Origin: Bactrocera neohumeralis
Lineage: Eukaryota > Arthropoda > Insecta > Diptera > Tephritidae
Length of the DNA stretch: 64,000 nt
NCBI RefSeq assembly: GCF_024586455.1
Contig: NC_065919.1
Coordinates: 9,213,368 to 9,277,367, forward strand
Direction of reading: 5' to 3'
Shown: piece after piece, positions 11,646 through 23,690 of the stretch
Layout of the letters: every line of letters starts with the position of its first letter
Numbering within the stretch: the stretch's first letter is position 1
The notes under the pieces: model-generated
Told to the model about the DNA's origin: nothing
What the model saw: only the letters and a program-made list of their open reading frames with translations
Database searches by the model: none
Translations under genes and position numbers: made by a program

Positions 11646-13394
11646 AACATGTTGCAAGAAAAACAGTCTGAATTAAAGCCAGCGTCTTAATTTTTTTGAA
11701 AGGCTGGTCGCATTTTTACACCAAAAATTAAAAAATTTACACTTAAGCAGTTAGTTTAGATCTCGTAAACATAATGCCGATATACATTTTTTCCTGTAAA
11801 TTGACTAACAAGCAAACGCTTTCCACCATTTGCATACTTAACGAACGCCTAGAGCACTGCTCCAAAAAAACTCGAAATGTATCTGCTCGTCCACCGGCGC
11901 CAATAGGTTAAACGATCCAATAATACGAAGCCCAACTATCCCCTCATACTTAATTAGGTGGTGCTAAGGCCAAGCTTTGCTCATTGTAAATTCGTAATTG
12001 GCTTTTCCTAAGCGTCTGGGTGGCACAATATATTTTTACATTTTACGCTCACACCACTTTCGCTCAATGGCTGGACTTTGAAGTACTTAATTAAGTGACG
12101 TAAATTTTGCCGAAAACTAGAATGAAATAATTTGCATGCTTAGCTCCAGTTCATCTTCGTTTTGCTGCTTGCTATATTCATACTTCAATAGAATTTTTGA
12201 TTTTTTTATTCTCGCTTTTACATGCCGTTCGGTTGCGGGTGTGCGTCGCCTATGCCACCGTTATGCATAGCATGCTCGCGCTTCCGTCTACCTTCTGCCG
12301 TCTGTCGTTTCCCTCATTACTCACTTAGCTGCGATAAATTTGCCAGTGGCGTACGCTCAAGTGAATGAAGATTTTGCGCAAATCCACCGAACTGTTGCTG
12401 CATTCGCTTGGCTGCGTTCATTGTTAGCTGATTTGTGACTCGCTGGCTGCTGCACTTGACTGCTGTGGTTCGTGCCTTGCTGCTCTGCTGGTGACTTCAT
12501 TTCTGCCACATTTCGTGAATTATCCATGTCTTACTTTGCGTTCATTTCCCGCCATTACCAGCGTCGTTTATACTATATTGTGCCTAGACTTAGACGGCCG
12601 CCGCAGCGGTCGCGTTTCAGTTTCGGTTTCGCTGAGTGGCTTATGCACGACTAAATTTTTACAATAAACGAATTTCGTCCAACCAATGGCGCTTACTTTT
12701 TTCTTTATTCGCAATTTAGTCTATTAAAGCTGCTCTTCTTTCGTAAAATAGAACAGTTATTGCTTATGCTCAGCCACTCACTCGAATGCAAATTGGTATA
12801 TCGTAATTGGTATTTATATAATATATAACATTCAAATATTTATTATTACTTTACTTATCATGCAGTCGTCCGATTTTAATTTCGACTTCATTTCATTCTT
12901 CGCGTTTTTGTGGGTATTTTTTGATTAAAAATATAAATAAGTGTGTGAGGATTTTGTTTCTTTGTTTCACTTTAAACATTTTTGTGAAAAAAGAGACGAA
13001 TAATGCAGAATATTTGAACAAGTTTGTACGGATCGACAATATAAATTATCGTAAATGGTTTCAGGCGATAATTTCTGCTGACGGTATATGGTGCGTTCAA
13101 AAAAAAATGTTTTTTTTTTTCTTTTAGAAGATGAAGGAATAACGTGACGTCAAAAAGTGCGGTTGTTTTCTTTTTTGAGATCTTCAGAAGAAACCACACC
13201 TCCGTCTAAGAGAAACTAAAAAAAAAAAATTTATTTAAAAAAACTACATACATATCTTTATATATAAAATATATTGCTTTTCCGCGATGGACTTCTAAAC
13301 TACTAAAGCGATTTTTGTAAAATTTAGCACACTGTGTCCAGTTCGAACCAACTTAGAAGATCGAAAAGTAAAAAAAATTCATAAATAAAAAACA
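11646..13394. other. Gene-free stretch with a GC-richer middle
   Basis: The part at about 12130-12650 is clearly richer in G+C than its surroundings, but the open frame there (12472-12654) has no recognisable domain. At about 13265-13330 the phrase ACTTCTAAACTACTAAAGCG resembles a widespread insect repeat; I cannot delimit it. Confidence 0.4.
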
Positions 13395-13500
13395 CAGTGA
13401 AAGCTCTATTAAGCGGACATTTCCATTAACCATGCATCGGCCACAATTTGTTGATGTTTATTAAGTACAATCTATTAAGCAAACAACTCTATTAATATTG
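13395..13500 (+). mobile_element. pogo/Tigger-like terminal repeat fragment
   Basis: The sequence starts CAGTGAAAGCTCTATTAAGC at 13395, close to the pogo-group terminus (CAGTG followed by CTATTAAGCGGACA). The CTATTAAGC motif recurs at about 13472-13480 and CTCTATTAAT follows, as in subterminal repeats of this group. No transposase is attached. A mariner relic begins about 50 bp to the right. Confidence 0.55.
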
Positions 13501-13546
13501 AATAGTTTATTATACTCATACTACTACTATATACATATGTATATAA

Positions 13547-14112
13547 CAGCGTTGATGCCTCGAAAGGTTATGCTGAGTGTTTGGTGGCATTGGAAAGGAG
13601 TTATCCACTATGAGCTGATTGATTCTACATTTTACGGTCAACAACTGATGAGTTTGAAGCAAGCAATCGAAAAAAACGGACAGAACTGATCAGCAGAAAG
13701 CGCTTCGTCTTCCATCCGGACAACGCTAGACCACACACATTTTTGATGACTCGGCAAAAACTGGGAGAGCTTGGCTGGGAAGTTTTGATGCATCCACCAT
13801 ATAGCCCTGACCTTGCACCATCGGACTACCATTTGTTTCGGTCAATGCAGAACTCCCTTAATGGAGTAAAGTTGGCTTCAAGAGAAGCCTGTGGAAATTA
13901 TTTGTCGCAGTTTTTCGCCGAGAAATTAGAAAAGTTTTACACTGATGGAATAATGTCTCTAGCAGAAAAAAGGCACAAAGTGGTCGACCAAAATGATACA
14001 TACTTGGTTCATTAAAGTTCAGTATAAATATAAATCATATAGCGTCATATTAATATAAAAAATAAGTTGAAGTTTGATTAGAAATACGAAAAGATTTTTT
14101 CGACTACCCAAT
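13547..14112 (+). mobile_element. Mariner (mellifera-type) relic A, 5' truncated
   Basis: The C-terminal half of a DD34D mariner transposase remains, with its 3' terminal repeat. RKVMLSVWWHWKGVIHYELI (about 13562-13621) is followed by a small deletion and frameshift, then the frame to 14015: FHPDNARPHT (second catalytic Asp kept), LAPSDYHLFRSMQNSLNGVK (third Asp kept), and the end VDQNDTYLVH. The first Asp block and the DNA-binding domain are missing. The 3' end TTTTCGACTACCCAATA (about 14097-14113) is the inverse of the terminus of relic B at 16851, so the right boundary is well fixed next to a TA. Confidence 0.9.
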
Positions 14113-14261
14113 ATCATGAAAAGAATTCTATATATTCTGTCTTATAGCAAAAGTCCCTTAATTTTACGATCAAGTTCCGCTGAAGTGCCGCAGTTTGCAT
14201 ATGAAAACTAGTTTTGAATAACATGAAAGTTTTATTGCCATGATTCCTTCAGTTTTATCAA

Positions 14262-14966
14262 ACAAGGTCTGTCACAAAAGAAACAGAACTTTTTAAATAT
14301 AACTGTTTCTGGTGGCGCCACCTATTGGTGGGTATATGAAATAAAAAGTTTGATCTCTTGTTGACATTTCGTAAAAATTTTAACACAATTGGATAACCAC
14401 AATCGATGTTATCGATCAAAAAGTGACAGCAGCTTTTGGTCATCGGTCGTGAAATGCATTTGGAACAAAGAGCAAATATTAAATTTTGTTTTAAACTGGG
14501 GAAAACGTTTACTGAAACATTTCAAAAGATGAAAAAAGTTTATGGTGATCAGTGCCTATCCCGTAGTAATGTGCATGAGTGGTTTAAGCGATTCCAAGAA
14601 GGTCGTGAGGACCTCTGTGACGATCAGAAGTCGGTCGTTTTCAGAAGTCAAAAATAAAGACAATGCTGATTTGTTTTTACGATTCCGAGGGTATTGTACA
14701 CCGAGAGTTCGTCCCACTTGGCCAAACGAATAATGCTGTGTTTTACCTTGGTGTTATGAAGCTTCTATTGTCACGCATTCGTCATTCTCAAGAGCATTCC
14801 GAAAAATTACCTTAAGCACTCATTTGAAATGCTAATTGACCGGGCTAAACCCTGTATCGAAGCACAAGGAAACTGCTTTGAATAAAAAAATATAACTTTT
14901 GAAAAATATTAATTTTTTTTGTTTTTTTTTTTTTTACAGTCCTGTTTCTTTTGCGACAGACCGTGT
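14262..14966 (+). mobile_element. Mariner-superfamily internal-deletion derivative G with both ends
   Basis: The 5' end AAGGTCTGTCACAAAAGAAA (from about 14264) pairs with the 3' end TTCTTTTGCGACAGACC (about 14946-14962). The coding region starts at ATG 14454 (MHLEQRANIKFCFKLGKTFT), typical of SETMAR-like mariner transposases. It runs through LSRSNVHEWFKRFQEGRED and then jumps in another frame to KIKTMLICFYDSEGIVH and RVRPTWPNE-type sequence, skipping the rest of the DNA-binding domain and the first catalytic Asp block. The deletion point is flanked by CAGAAGTC repeated at 14625-14632 and 14642-14649. The third Asp block is also missing. It is non-autonomous but has both termini. Confidence 0.8.
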
Positions 14967-16550
14967 ATATCTTACCGTTTAATTTATTCTATAATTCTCT
15001 GAATATTTCCACTAAAAAATTGAAAGCAAGCGACAACAGTTCGTTGACATTTTATGCCGCCCATGCGTTTAAACTAGGTGTAGACGCAGCTTTTTATTTC
15101 AACGCGCAGTGAATGTTCAAACAAACTTTAAAAATGCTTAGGATTGCTTCCGTTGCCGCCTTACCCACACACTATTGGAAAGGGCATTACTAGAATGCTT
15201 AAAGCAAATGGCTTTGTAGTTTTGTAGAGCACGCATGACGCCGCGCTTTTGGTGTTTATGTCTGCTTGTGAAGCAATAGAGTGGGAGGACCGAGTGTTTT
15301 ATGGTATTCTAGGCAAAGCAAAGCGTGCTTGGAAACTCACGGGCGTGCTTGCATGCATGAGTTAAAGCGAGTAGTGTTAAGAAATGACAACACGCCAACA
15401 AAACACTGTAAAACATTAAAACACGCTCACTTTCTTTGTCCATTTGAATTTGAAAAAAGTCTCTTTGATATAAGCACCAAATGCCACAAAAAAAAAAAAA
15501 TTGGAGTGAATGCACCTGTGGATACATCTGTGGAGGCGAGACAGCGTAACAAAAGTACATGTTGGAGCATGCAAATATATGACTTGTGTGTATTGGTTTT
15601 TTACTACAAATGCAACTGCAAAATCCAGCTAATTAATATTCCGTTTACTTATTAATTTTCAGAAGTAGAAAATTGTGCAGTAGCCATATAAGAGGCGCTC
15701 TCTTGATCTTACCTAAGTCATTGGTGCACCTGAATCTAACCTCTTTAAAGCTTGTACTCTTTCCTGCAGGGTAACACAAACGCAATATAAGTAAAGATTA
15801 ATTTACATCTCACACTTGTTCGCAGACGCAGTCCAGGAGTCGCCGCAAACGGCATTCAAAGGAACAGTGAATACTACAAAGAGAAGGCATGTGCTTTAAC
15901 TTCAAGCTGTCGCCAATAGTGCGTATGAATGGCCGGCTTCGTGTACACGCTCAGCTCGTAGGGAGCGTGCAAAGTCACAAGTACGCCCCTTCGCAGACGC
16001 ATGCACTCGGCAATTACACCGTTTATACACAGACAATCGTCCGCATAAACTCTTTCGTTAATTGTCTCGTAAAGAACAAAAGCTGGCTGGGTGGTAATAG
16101 CCAACACACGATTCCAGGCACACAAAGTGAATATGCGATAAAAATCTTCTTTATTTAAGTGACTACGCACATTCCATCGCGGAGGTTATAATACGGCGGG
16201 GAATGAGCATGAAATAAGCGCGTTTTCATTTGTTCAGCTGCTACGCATAAATTTCAAATTCCCTCGATGATATGTAGTTGACCTATTAGGGGCGTACTGT
16301 TGAATGCAAAGAAAACCATGTGATTAGAATTTTACTGTTCTCAATGGATTTTCAGGGACTAACATGGTAATTTGGTAATTGTACATTACAAAGCTATTTG
16401 TACAACTCAAGCTTTGCTTCGAAATCAGTTGAGATGAGCGAACTTTTATATAAAATTTAAAATTGTCGGGTTAAAAATGTTTATACTGCACAAAATTTTG
16501 CATGGAAGCAATAACCTTCAGAGGTGCTTTTCTTATAACATAAAAGAGTG
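14967..16550. other. Gene-free stretch
   Basis: Mixed AT-rich sequence. Frames at 15281-15655 (plus) and 15874-16170 (minus) overlap other frames, are cysteine- and histidine-rich by composition, and show no domain. I see no gene. Confidence 0.45.
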
Positions 16551-16850
16551 TTGTTTTGATTTGCATCGATTAGCTTGCATGCCAGCTATATGCAATATTG
16601 GTCCGATAGGATCGATTTGGTAAGATATTATAGAAGTTTTCCATACAAGGACTTCTTTTGATCGTTCAGTTTATATGGCAGCTATTAGCTGCAGTGATCC
16701 AATATCAGCGCTTCCGATAAATGAGCAGCTCCTTGGAAAGAAAGGACGTAGGTATCTCGAACACTGAGAGACTAGTTCGCATATGTACAAACGGATCGAG
16801 AAACGGAAATCGATAAATCGACCCCGCTGACAACACTCATTTGTTATATA
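16551..16850. repeat. Family A dispersed repeat (TTTATATGGCAGCTAT type)
   Basis: The recognisable blocks are CAGTTTATATGGCAGCTAT (about 16666), TTTTCCATACAAGGACTTCT (about 16638) and GAGACTAGTTCGCATATGTA (about 16768). They match blocks in the repeats at 56215-56570, 59440-59740 and 42490-42611. From recall this repeat is abundant in tephritids. It directly abuts the end of mariner relic B at 16851. Confidence 0.6.
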
Positions 16851-17815
16851 TTGGGTTGTCGAAAAAGTCTTTTCGTATTTCTAATCAAATTTCAACATAT
16901 TTTTTTATATGTATTTATAACGAACTTTAATAAACCAAATATGTACCATTTTGGTTTGACCGCTTTTTGCCTTTTTCCTGCTAAAGACATTGTTCCATCA
17001 GTGCAAAACTTTTCTGGTTTCTCGGCGAAAAACTGTGACAAGTAATCTCCACAGGCTTCTCTTGAAGCCAACTTTACTCCATTAAGGAAGCTCTGCATTG
17101 ACCGAAACAAATGGTAGTCCGATGGTGCAAGGTCAGGGCTATATGATGGATGCATCAAAACTTCCCAGCCAAGCTCTCCCAGTTTTTGCCGAGTAATCAA
17201 TAATGTGTGTGGTCTAGCGTTGTCCGGATGGAAGACGAAGCTCTTTCTGCTGATCAGTTCTGTCCGTTTCTTTTTTGATTGCTTTCTTCAAACTCATCAG
17301 CTATTGACAGTAAAATGTAGAATCAATCGTTCGACCAGGCTGGAGTAGCTCATAGTGGATAATTCCATTCCAATCCCACCAAACACTCAGTATAACCTTT
17401 CGAGGTGTCAATCCTGGTATTTGATCCACATTTCGTCTCCTGCTCCTGCTACCATTCGCTTCAGAAATAGTTCGATTTCATTTCAGCACAGAATCGCAGA
17501 TATTAATTCAGTCCATTAAATTTTTCACAGACAATTCATGTGGAACCCGAACATCGAGCTTCTTTTTGTAGCCAGCCTTTTTTAAATAGTTGAAAACTGT
17601 TTGATGATGAATATTAAGTTCCTTAACGATGTCATGACAGTCCTGGTCAATCTTTTCCATAATTTCGTCGATTTTTTCAACGATAGGCCGCCCAGACGAA
17701 CTGATACAGCGTTGTCTCCGTACACTTCATAAATTTCATTGGTGGCTTGCGTGACATTCTTCCCTTTTTTATACAAGAATTTCACAAGATTTAGACACTG
17801 TACCATACCACTGTA
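16851..17815 (-). mobile_element. Mariner (mellifera-type) relic B, 5' end lost
   Basis: On the minus strand this holds most of a mariner transposase. The 3' terminus is TTGGGTTGTCGAAAAAGTCT at 16851, next to a TA. From right to left: VKFLYKKGKNVTQATNEIYE (in 17582-17820, start of the DNA-binding domain), a frameshift, then the helix-turn-helix, the first Asp block near 17450 (GAGDEMW, with an apparent insertion relative to TGDEKW), WWDWNGIIHYELL-like sequence near 17360, FHPDNARPHT near 17220, and 16892-17200 with LAPSDYHLFRSMQSFLNGVK and SREACGDYLSQFFAEKPEKF. Several frameshifts and stops disable it. No 5' terminal repeat is present. Confidence 0.85.
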
Positions 17816-18957
17816 CCAATATTTTTTACCACGGTAAGCTGGAGACTTTTCAATTGACCTCTTACATATACACTGTTCGGGGTACAAAAACCGTCGTAAA
17901 GGTGTCTGTCTATAAATTTAATATAAAATCCATATTTATCTATTAATATATGGAAATAACTAGTAAATATTTTATTCTAAGTATGATGTTTTTTGTATAA
18001 AATATAACGGACCTACTTTCTAAAGATAAACAGTTAGTTCATTATCAACTCAATTCTGCTGTGAAAGCTGTACATGCGAATAAAATAATATTTTCTCAAG
18101 TTTAGTTTGTTCTACTGAGTTTTAGTGCATCATCAAGACCGCGCCAATTAGCCAACCGAAATAAGAAAAGGCAACAAATTTGTTATGTCACAAGTTCGAA
18201 ACATAAACCAGTGCCCACTTCAAGGCATTGAAATCACTCGCTTGCCACTTACACATAAAAGAGATAGCTGAATGTCCATGTGAATATTATGGCTTTCTGC
18301 TTGAAAACAGACACATTTCGCCTAATTTAGCTTCTCTCGGGAGTAATTCTGCCTTGTCATGTCATCAAATGTTAATGGATGCGTTGGGCTAGCGCTAAGG
18401 GCGTTCCTAAAACGAATCCACTAAAAATGCGTATAAAACACACAACATATGCATATATGTAGTATACATATGTATACCATTTTGCATTTATATATAATGT
18501 CTGATTCTACACAAGCGGCGCCTATATGACAGAAATTATTAATACATACAAATTTACGCAGAGACATATTAATTTATGAAGCGTAAGTTAAGCAGCGGTC
18601 AGCTATTCGGCGAAAGTAATAAAACAAGTTGAAGGGATTGGCGAAACAATTACGGCTAATACCTACAGGGAGAGGGTATGATTTCACATAGGATAGTGAT
18701 TATATGAGTATATGTAGGGTGTACGAGTATTGCATGTGTTAATGTGGAAAATGGATTTGCCAGATTTAAGCCATATGCGTAAAGTGAAAACGGCAAATTT
18801 ACGAAGTATAACAAAGGCAGCGCGATCCCGGCGGAGAGACGTTGTGCGTAATTTCAGACCATTTTAGTTTAAGATATTTAATTTTACTCAAAATATGTAG
18901 ATAAATGAGGAAAATAATTTATTGTAGGTAATGAGTTTAGTTTTTTTATATAATATG
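17816..18957. other. Gene-free stretch
   Basis: AT-rich sequence with a CATATATGTAGTATACATAT-type microsatellite near 18450-18500. No reading frame or RNA gene is recognised. Confidence 0.5.
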
Positions 18958-19676
18958 AGTCATAAATACACCACAGTTGATTGTTGATGTCGATGTTTTG
19001 CTTTCATGGGCAAATGCATTTTTGCGAAAGTAGGAGTATTTAATGGTTGAAATGTGATTTTTAGTCAAATAATCGGTCACAAGCGTCGATCGATGAGACG
19101 GCGCATTATCGTGCAACAAACGCCAACTTTCATCTTCGCGATATTCGGGCCGAACACATCGAATGTTGGGTCAAAATGCGATAAATTGATATTTTGGAGA
19201 TGTTCAATTCCACTTCCATGAATTTCAATGATTATTTCGGCTGATTTTTGATGAATTCACGCACAGTTTCGATGGAATTTCCGGTGATCACGGGTTTTGA
19301 TTGGCCCACATGTTAATCGTCATTTATGTCGTCAGGATTACTTTGAAAACGTTCAAACCACTCTTGCAATCTGCTACGTGATAGGCAACCATCGCCATTA
19401 ACTTGTTTCACAAATTGAAACGTTTCGGTAAAGGTTTTACCAATTTTAAAACAAAATTTAATGTTGGCTTTTGTTCGAAGCTCATTTTTGCACCGATAAC
19501 ACAAACATACTGACACTTAAAACGCAATGACTTCACTTCCAATAAATGAAATGTCATGAAGTTCTCACCGGACAATCGATAAAAACAGCAGATTCTAACG
19601 CACCAGTCTACATATAGATGGTGCCACCAGGGGGTGTTAGATTCAGAAAGTCCTGTTTACTTTGGAACGAGCCTTG
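18958..19676 (-). mobile_element. Mariner-superfamily relic with terminus like derivative G
   Basis: The 5' end on the minus strand, ACAAGGCTCGTTCCAAAG (right end about 19676), resembles the ACAAGGTCTGTCACAAAAG terminus of derivative G, and both continue into a TGGTGGC(G/A)CCA block. The coding part starts in 19313-19516 with LRTKANIKFCFKIGKTFTET and EWFERFQSNPDD. It continues with VREFIKN and the end of the helix-turn-helix, then jumps to WRLLHDNAPSHRSTLVTDY (about 19040-19130, second catalytic Asp kept) and KMHLPMKAKH. The first and third Asp blocks are missing. Frames change at least three times. The 3' terminus was not found. Confidence 0.8.
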
Positions 19677-19769
19677 TATATAGAGTTGCCTACCAGTTCT
19701 TTGAATCAATTAAAAAAATCAATTGAAAAGTGCACGGACACTTTGGAAAGTAAATAGGAACACCTCGAA

Positions 19770-20280
19770 AGGAGGATGACGGTGATGATATAGCTCTTTT
19801 GGCCAAAGAAAAATTCCTAAATACCGTTTACGATCTCACCCAACGTTATATAAATGTGTTAGCCAAGTGGGCTGATAGAAATGGATCAGCCATAAATCCA
19901 AATGACCCTGAGTTGGTTTTATTTACTAGGAGATACAAAATACCTGATGTACGTTTCCCTTATTGGAAGGCTCCATTGTTCCACAAGTGCAGTACTTTAG
20001 GATTGTCCTACTTTAGGAAGCCAACATCAAGTAGAGAGGGAGAAAGACATCAGTTGCCTTGTGCTGCTTTAAAGAAGCAGTTGGGAACATATTAGTCTCA
20101 CCAAAATGACTCCATCTCAAGATTTATGAAACCGCAGTAAATAATATAATAATATTTTATAGGGTCGTTGTCTGATGGATAGTGCTTGGAAAACTACAAT
20201 GACTCAGCAGCTGAGGAGTGTTCAAAGCGCGACCCTCATTGGTATTAAGAAAAACACAAACCCAAAGTAACCCCTAAGAT
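19770..20280 (+). mobile_element. Non-LTR reverse transcriptase fragment
   Basis: DDIALLAKEKFLNTVYDLTQ (from about 19786) contains the RT catalytic pair Asp-Asp. It continues with LAKWADRNGSAINPNDPELV and LFTRRYKIPD (to about 19950), the typical palm-to-thumb order of RNase H-bearing non-LTR elements. About 20175-20250 reads MDSAWKTTMTQQLRSVQSAT and IGIKK, matching the family's 'LEKTTM..L..VQR.A.IGITGA' thumb block, after a deletion. Both ends are missing. Confidence 0.75.
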
Positions 20281-22724
20281 GCCTAAGAGGACGAACTGCT
20301 TACTCGTAGAAAAGTCAATCTCGCTGTAGTTTTAGTGTTCTGTCCGGACATTCTTCAAAGGGAGCGCATCCTGTGCGACCAAATATGTTGTCGGACGCTC
20401 TTTGCAAAGTTGTATGAAGGTGGCGAGGTGGAACAAAGGACATACATATGTACAGCGTCAGTTACATCGCTTTTGCATCAATCTACTGCCTAACCTACCC
20501 TAACCTATTTTCCTTTGTTTAAAATTTTTTTGATATTTTGCCATTTGACTTTCTTGCCCGGTGTATGGACAATATATTTTAGTAGACAATTTCTGGGAAA
20601 ATGTTTATCCTCCACGGAGAAGGCCGGAAAAACTCTAAAAGTATTGTACCGATTTCTTGGTATTTCAAAGAAATTCCTTTGTACTCTTGAAAGTTTTATA
20701 AATATATGTTTACAATTTTGAATAATTGTTACATTTGCTTTTTTAATTAAAAATTATCGTACTTTTAAGGCTGTCATGAGTAGTATGCCCGTTAATAGGT
20801 CACAAGGTTACATGCCGTCATTATTCATCGAAGCAATATGTTGCTACCTGGTATTAAGCATCCAATATATGCAAGTTAGTATTACTAGAGCGAGAGATTG
20901 CATACTATATGCCGAATAAGAGTGAGTACTCAAAGCAGCCAATGACTATTGAAGAGACATTGCCTTCAAAACTATGCTGCAAATTGCTTGATTAAAATTA
21001 CATATATAGTATGCCAAAAGCCAATTCATTTCTAAGTGTATTTCAGATATATTTTATGAACCAGAACTTAATCATCTTCACGTACATCCATTTGCTTTGC
21101 GCAATTATGTAACTTAATTGTAAGAGTGGTTGGGGTCCACAGAAAAATCGTATAATGCCCAACAAAGCAAGAGCTACGACCTAATTCGGTTCCACCATTT
21201 TCATAGAACGTTTGACGGCATTTCCACTTAGCCAATTTTCCCAAAACCAGCAACAACAAAACGTAAATAAATAACCAAAGTTATAACGTTATAAAAGGCG
21301 GCATTATGTTACAAAAACAACAACGGCAAAGCAACAGCGGAAAGTGGCCAAACCACTCACCTGCAGCCATGCACAGAGGCACACAGATTTGCACCGAACC
21401 ACATGCACATACAAATAAAAACACAATTACCGTAAGCCAGTGGGATATTCGCAACCGTCTTTGGTCGGAACTTGCAACATTCAGCATTCAACAATTGCGA
21501 TTGCATTGCCATTCCACTCCGTTGCATTCACAATTCCCTTTTACTCGCCGTGCCGTCATTTGTTGTTTTCGCTTTCGTTTTTCGCTTTTTTTTTGCATAT
21601 ACTTTTCGTTTTCGATTGTTTGTGTTGCAGTGGTTACCGTTGCAGGGTCGTGTCTGAATTTTCACATTTCATACTTCACCACCGCACTGCTCCACCTGCT
21701 GCCTCTTGCAGCTTCGTATAGCGTAACGTTGTCGTGTCGGTTGCATAAAATGCAAATCAAAAATATTTCATTTCCATTAAAATTTACGCAATACTTGCAA
21801 CCGCATAGGCGCCGCGCTGGCGGTAACGATGCACCGTCAGCTCCTCCAGCGACCCCCCGTTCAACTGCATGAAGGCATTGTTGCTGCTCTTATTTCGCTC
21901 TTATTATGTTGTACTTGGATGTAAGAGATCGCATGCCACTTATGTACAAACACACAAACTTCCCCGCAAACCTGACAAAAAATATGAGTTGCAGGTGATA
22001 AAAGATCAAATGGATTTTTACATTTACGCTTTATTCTGGTATATTTTAGTTATCGTACAGCACGGTTATAGAAAAGCAGCGCTTCACATAGGCACACACA
22101 CTCCCCAAGCACTCCGCTATCATAAAGCTTTCTGTAGCGCCTTGTGGCTCACTCATGCTGCTGGTGCGCATGGCGTAAAAAATATATAAAAGACGGCAAA
22201 CGAGAAATTCACATAAAATGGACAATGAAAATGAAATTACTTAAAAATGGAAATCGCAGCGTGGAGTGCACACGAAAGTCGAAATGCCACACGAAATGCG
22301 AGCAAAGAAGAAGCGCAAAACTGCCAAATGAATATAAAATACATTTCGCTACGCAGCGCGCTGCAGCCCGTGAGCAGTAAAAGCGTAATCTTTTCTAAAA
22401 TATGCATGCATTTTTATTTCCTCACAATCTATTGTTATTTCGCCATTTACTTTGAACTAAACTGGTTCAGCGGGTCGTATGACGAACATTTTATTTCATT
22501 GCGCAAATCCCATTGCTAAATTGTATCCTCGAGCTTTGCTTACTCAAAGCAATTTACTCCGCATGTAACGGCTGCGAAATTTCGCAGAATTTAAAACTCT
22601 GTGTTGTAAAGTGGTATCACTACAGCTGTTTTCGACAAGTACGAGTTCATTGAAATCCGTTGACCAGGCGAACAAATACCGAAAATCACCTTTGAAATAA
22701 AGCCGTAAATGTTTTGGCAATGAT
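20281..22724. other. Gene-free stretch
   Basis: The longest open frame of the window (21306-21872, 188 codons) lies here, but it overlaps open frames in two other phases, has no domain, signal peptide or repeat pattern, and its composition follows local base content. I consider it a chance frame. The frames at 21869-22189 and 22144-22519 are equally unsupported. Confidence 0.45.
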
Positions 22725-23690
22725 TAAATAAAATTAAAATTAAAGTTAAAATTTTAACTCTAAACAAAATTTAAATTAAAATTAAATATAAAATTAAAAT
22801 TAAACTTAAAATTAAAATTAAAAATAAACTTTAAATTAAAATAAAAATAAAAATTAAAACAAAAATTAAAATCAAGACTAAAATTAAAGCAAAATTAAAC
22901 TTATAATGTGAGTTAAATTAATCTTAAAATTAACAAAAAATAATAACTAAAACTAAATTTACTATAAAAAGTAAATATTTAACTTGAGCTACCATTTAAA
23001 AAATTAAATTTAATCTAAAATTTATATGAAATTAAAAGTAAAAAAAAATTAAATCAGAATCAAAAGAAAATTAAATTAAAAATAAGACTACAATTAAAAC
23101 TAAAATTACATTTTAGCTAAGAGTAAAACAAAATATACCATTAAAAGCCAAAAGCCAAAATTAAATTTAAATTTAAAATAAAAAAGTCAACATTAAAGCC
23201 AAGATTGAAATTAATAGCACAATTAAGGTTAAAATTGATATTAATAGCAAAACTAAAATTAAAATTAAAACTAAAGTTAAATAAAAATTAAAATAAAATT
23301 TAAAATTATAATAAAAATTAAACCTAAAATTAAATAAAATTAAAGGCAAAATTAAAATATGGATTAAATTAAGGTTAAAATTAAAGTTAAAATCAAAATT
23401 AAAATTATTATTAAAATTAAGATCAAAGTTTAAATTAAAATCAAAATCAAATTTAAAATTAAATTTAAATTAAAAAGAAATTTAATTTAATTTCGAATTA
23501 AAAACAAAATTAAAATTAAAATTAAAAAGTGATACCTTAAAGTTAAAATCAAAACTAGTATTAAAATCAAAATTAAAATTGAAATTAAATTAAAATTAAA
23601 TTTAAATTTCAAAAATTTCAAAATTAAAATTAAAATTAAATTTAAATAAATATCAAAATTAAAATTAAAATAAAAATTAAAACATCGTAA
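22725..23690 (+). repeat. AAAATTA-type low-complexity block, about 1 kb
   Basis: Almost the whole stretch is built from short units such as AAAATTAAA, AAATTAAAATT and TTAAAATTAAA with point changes and few G or C. The plus strand is strongly enriched in A over T, so the block is strand-asymmetric. It resembles a degenerate 6- to 7-bp microsatellite. The minus-strand open frame at 23487-23732 (Leu, Ile, Phe and Asn repeats) is a by-product. Confidence 0.9.

Noticed and set aside
21306..21872. 188-codon open frame, the longest in the window
   Set aside because: Open frames in other phases overlap it, and it has no domain, no signal or membrane pattern of a real protein and no splice context. 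Composition explains it.
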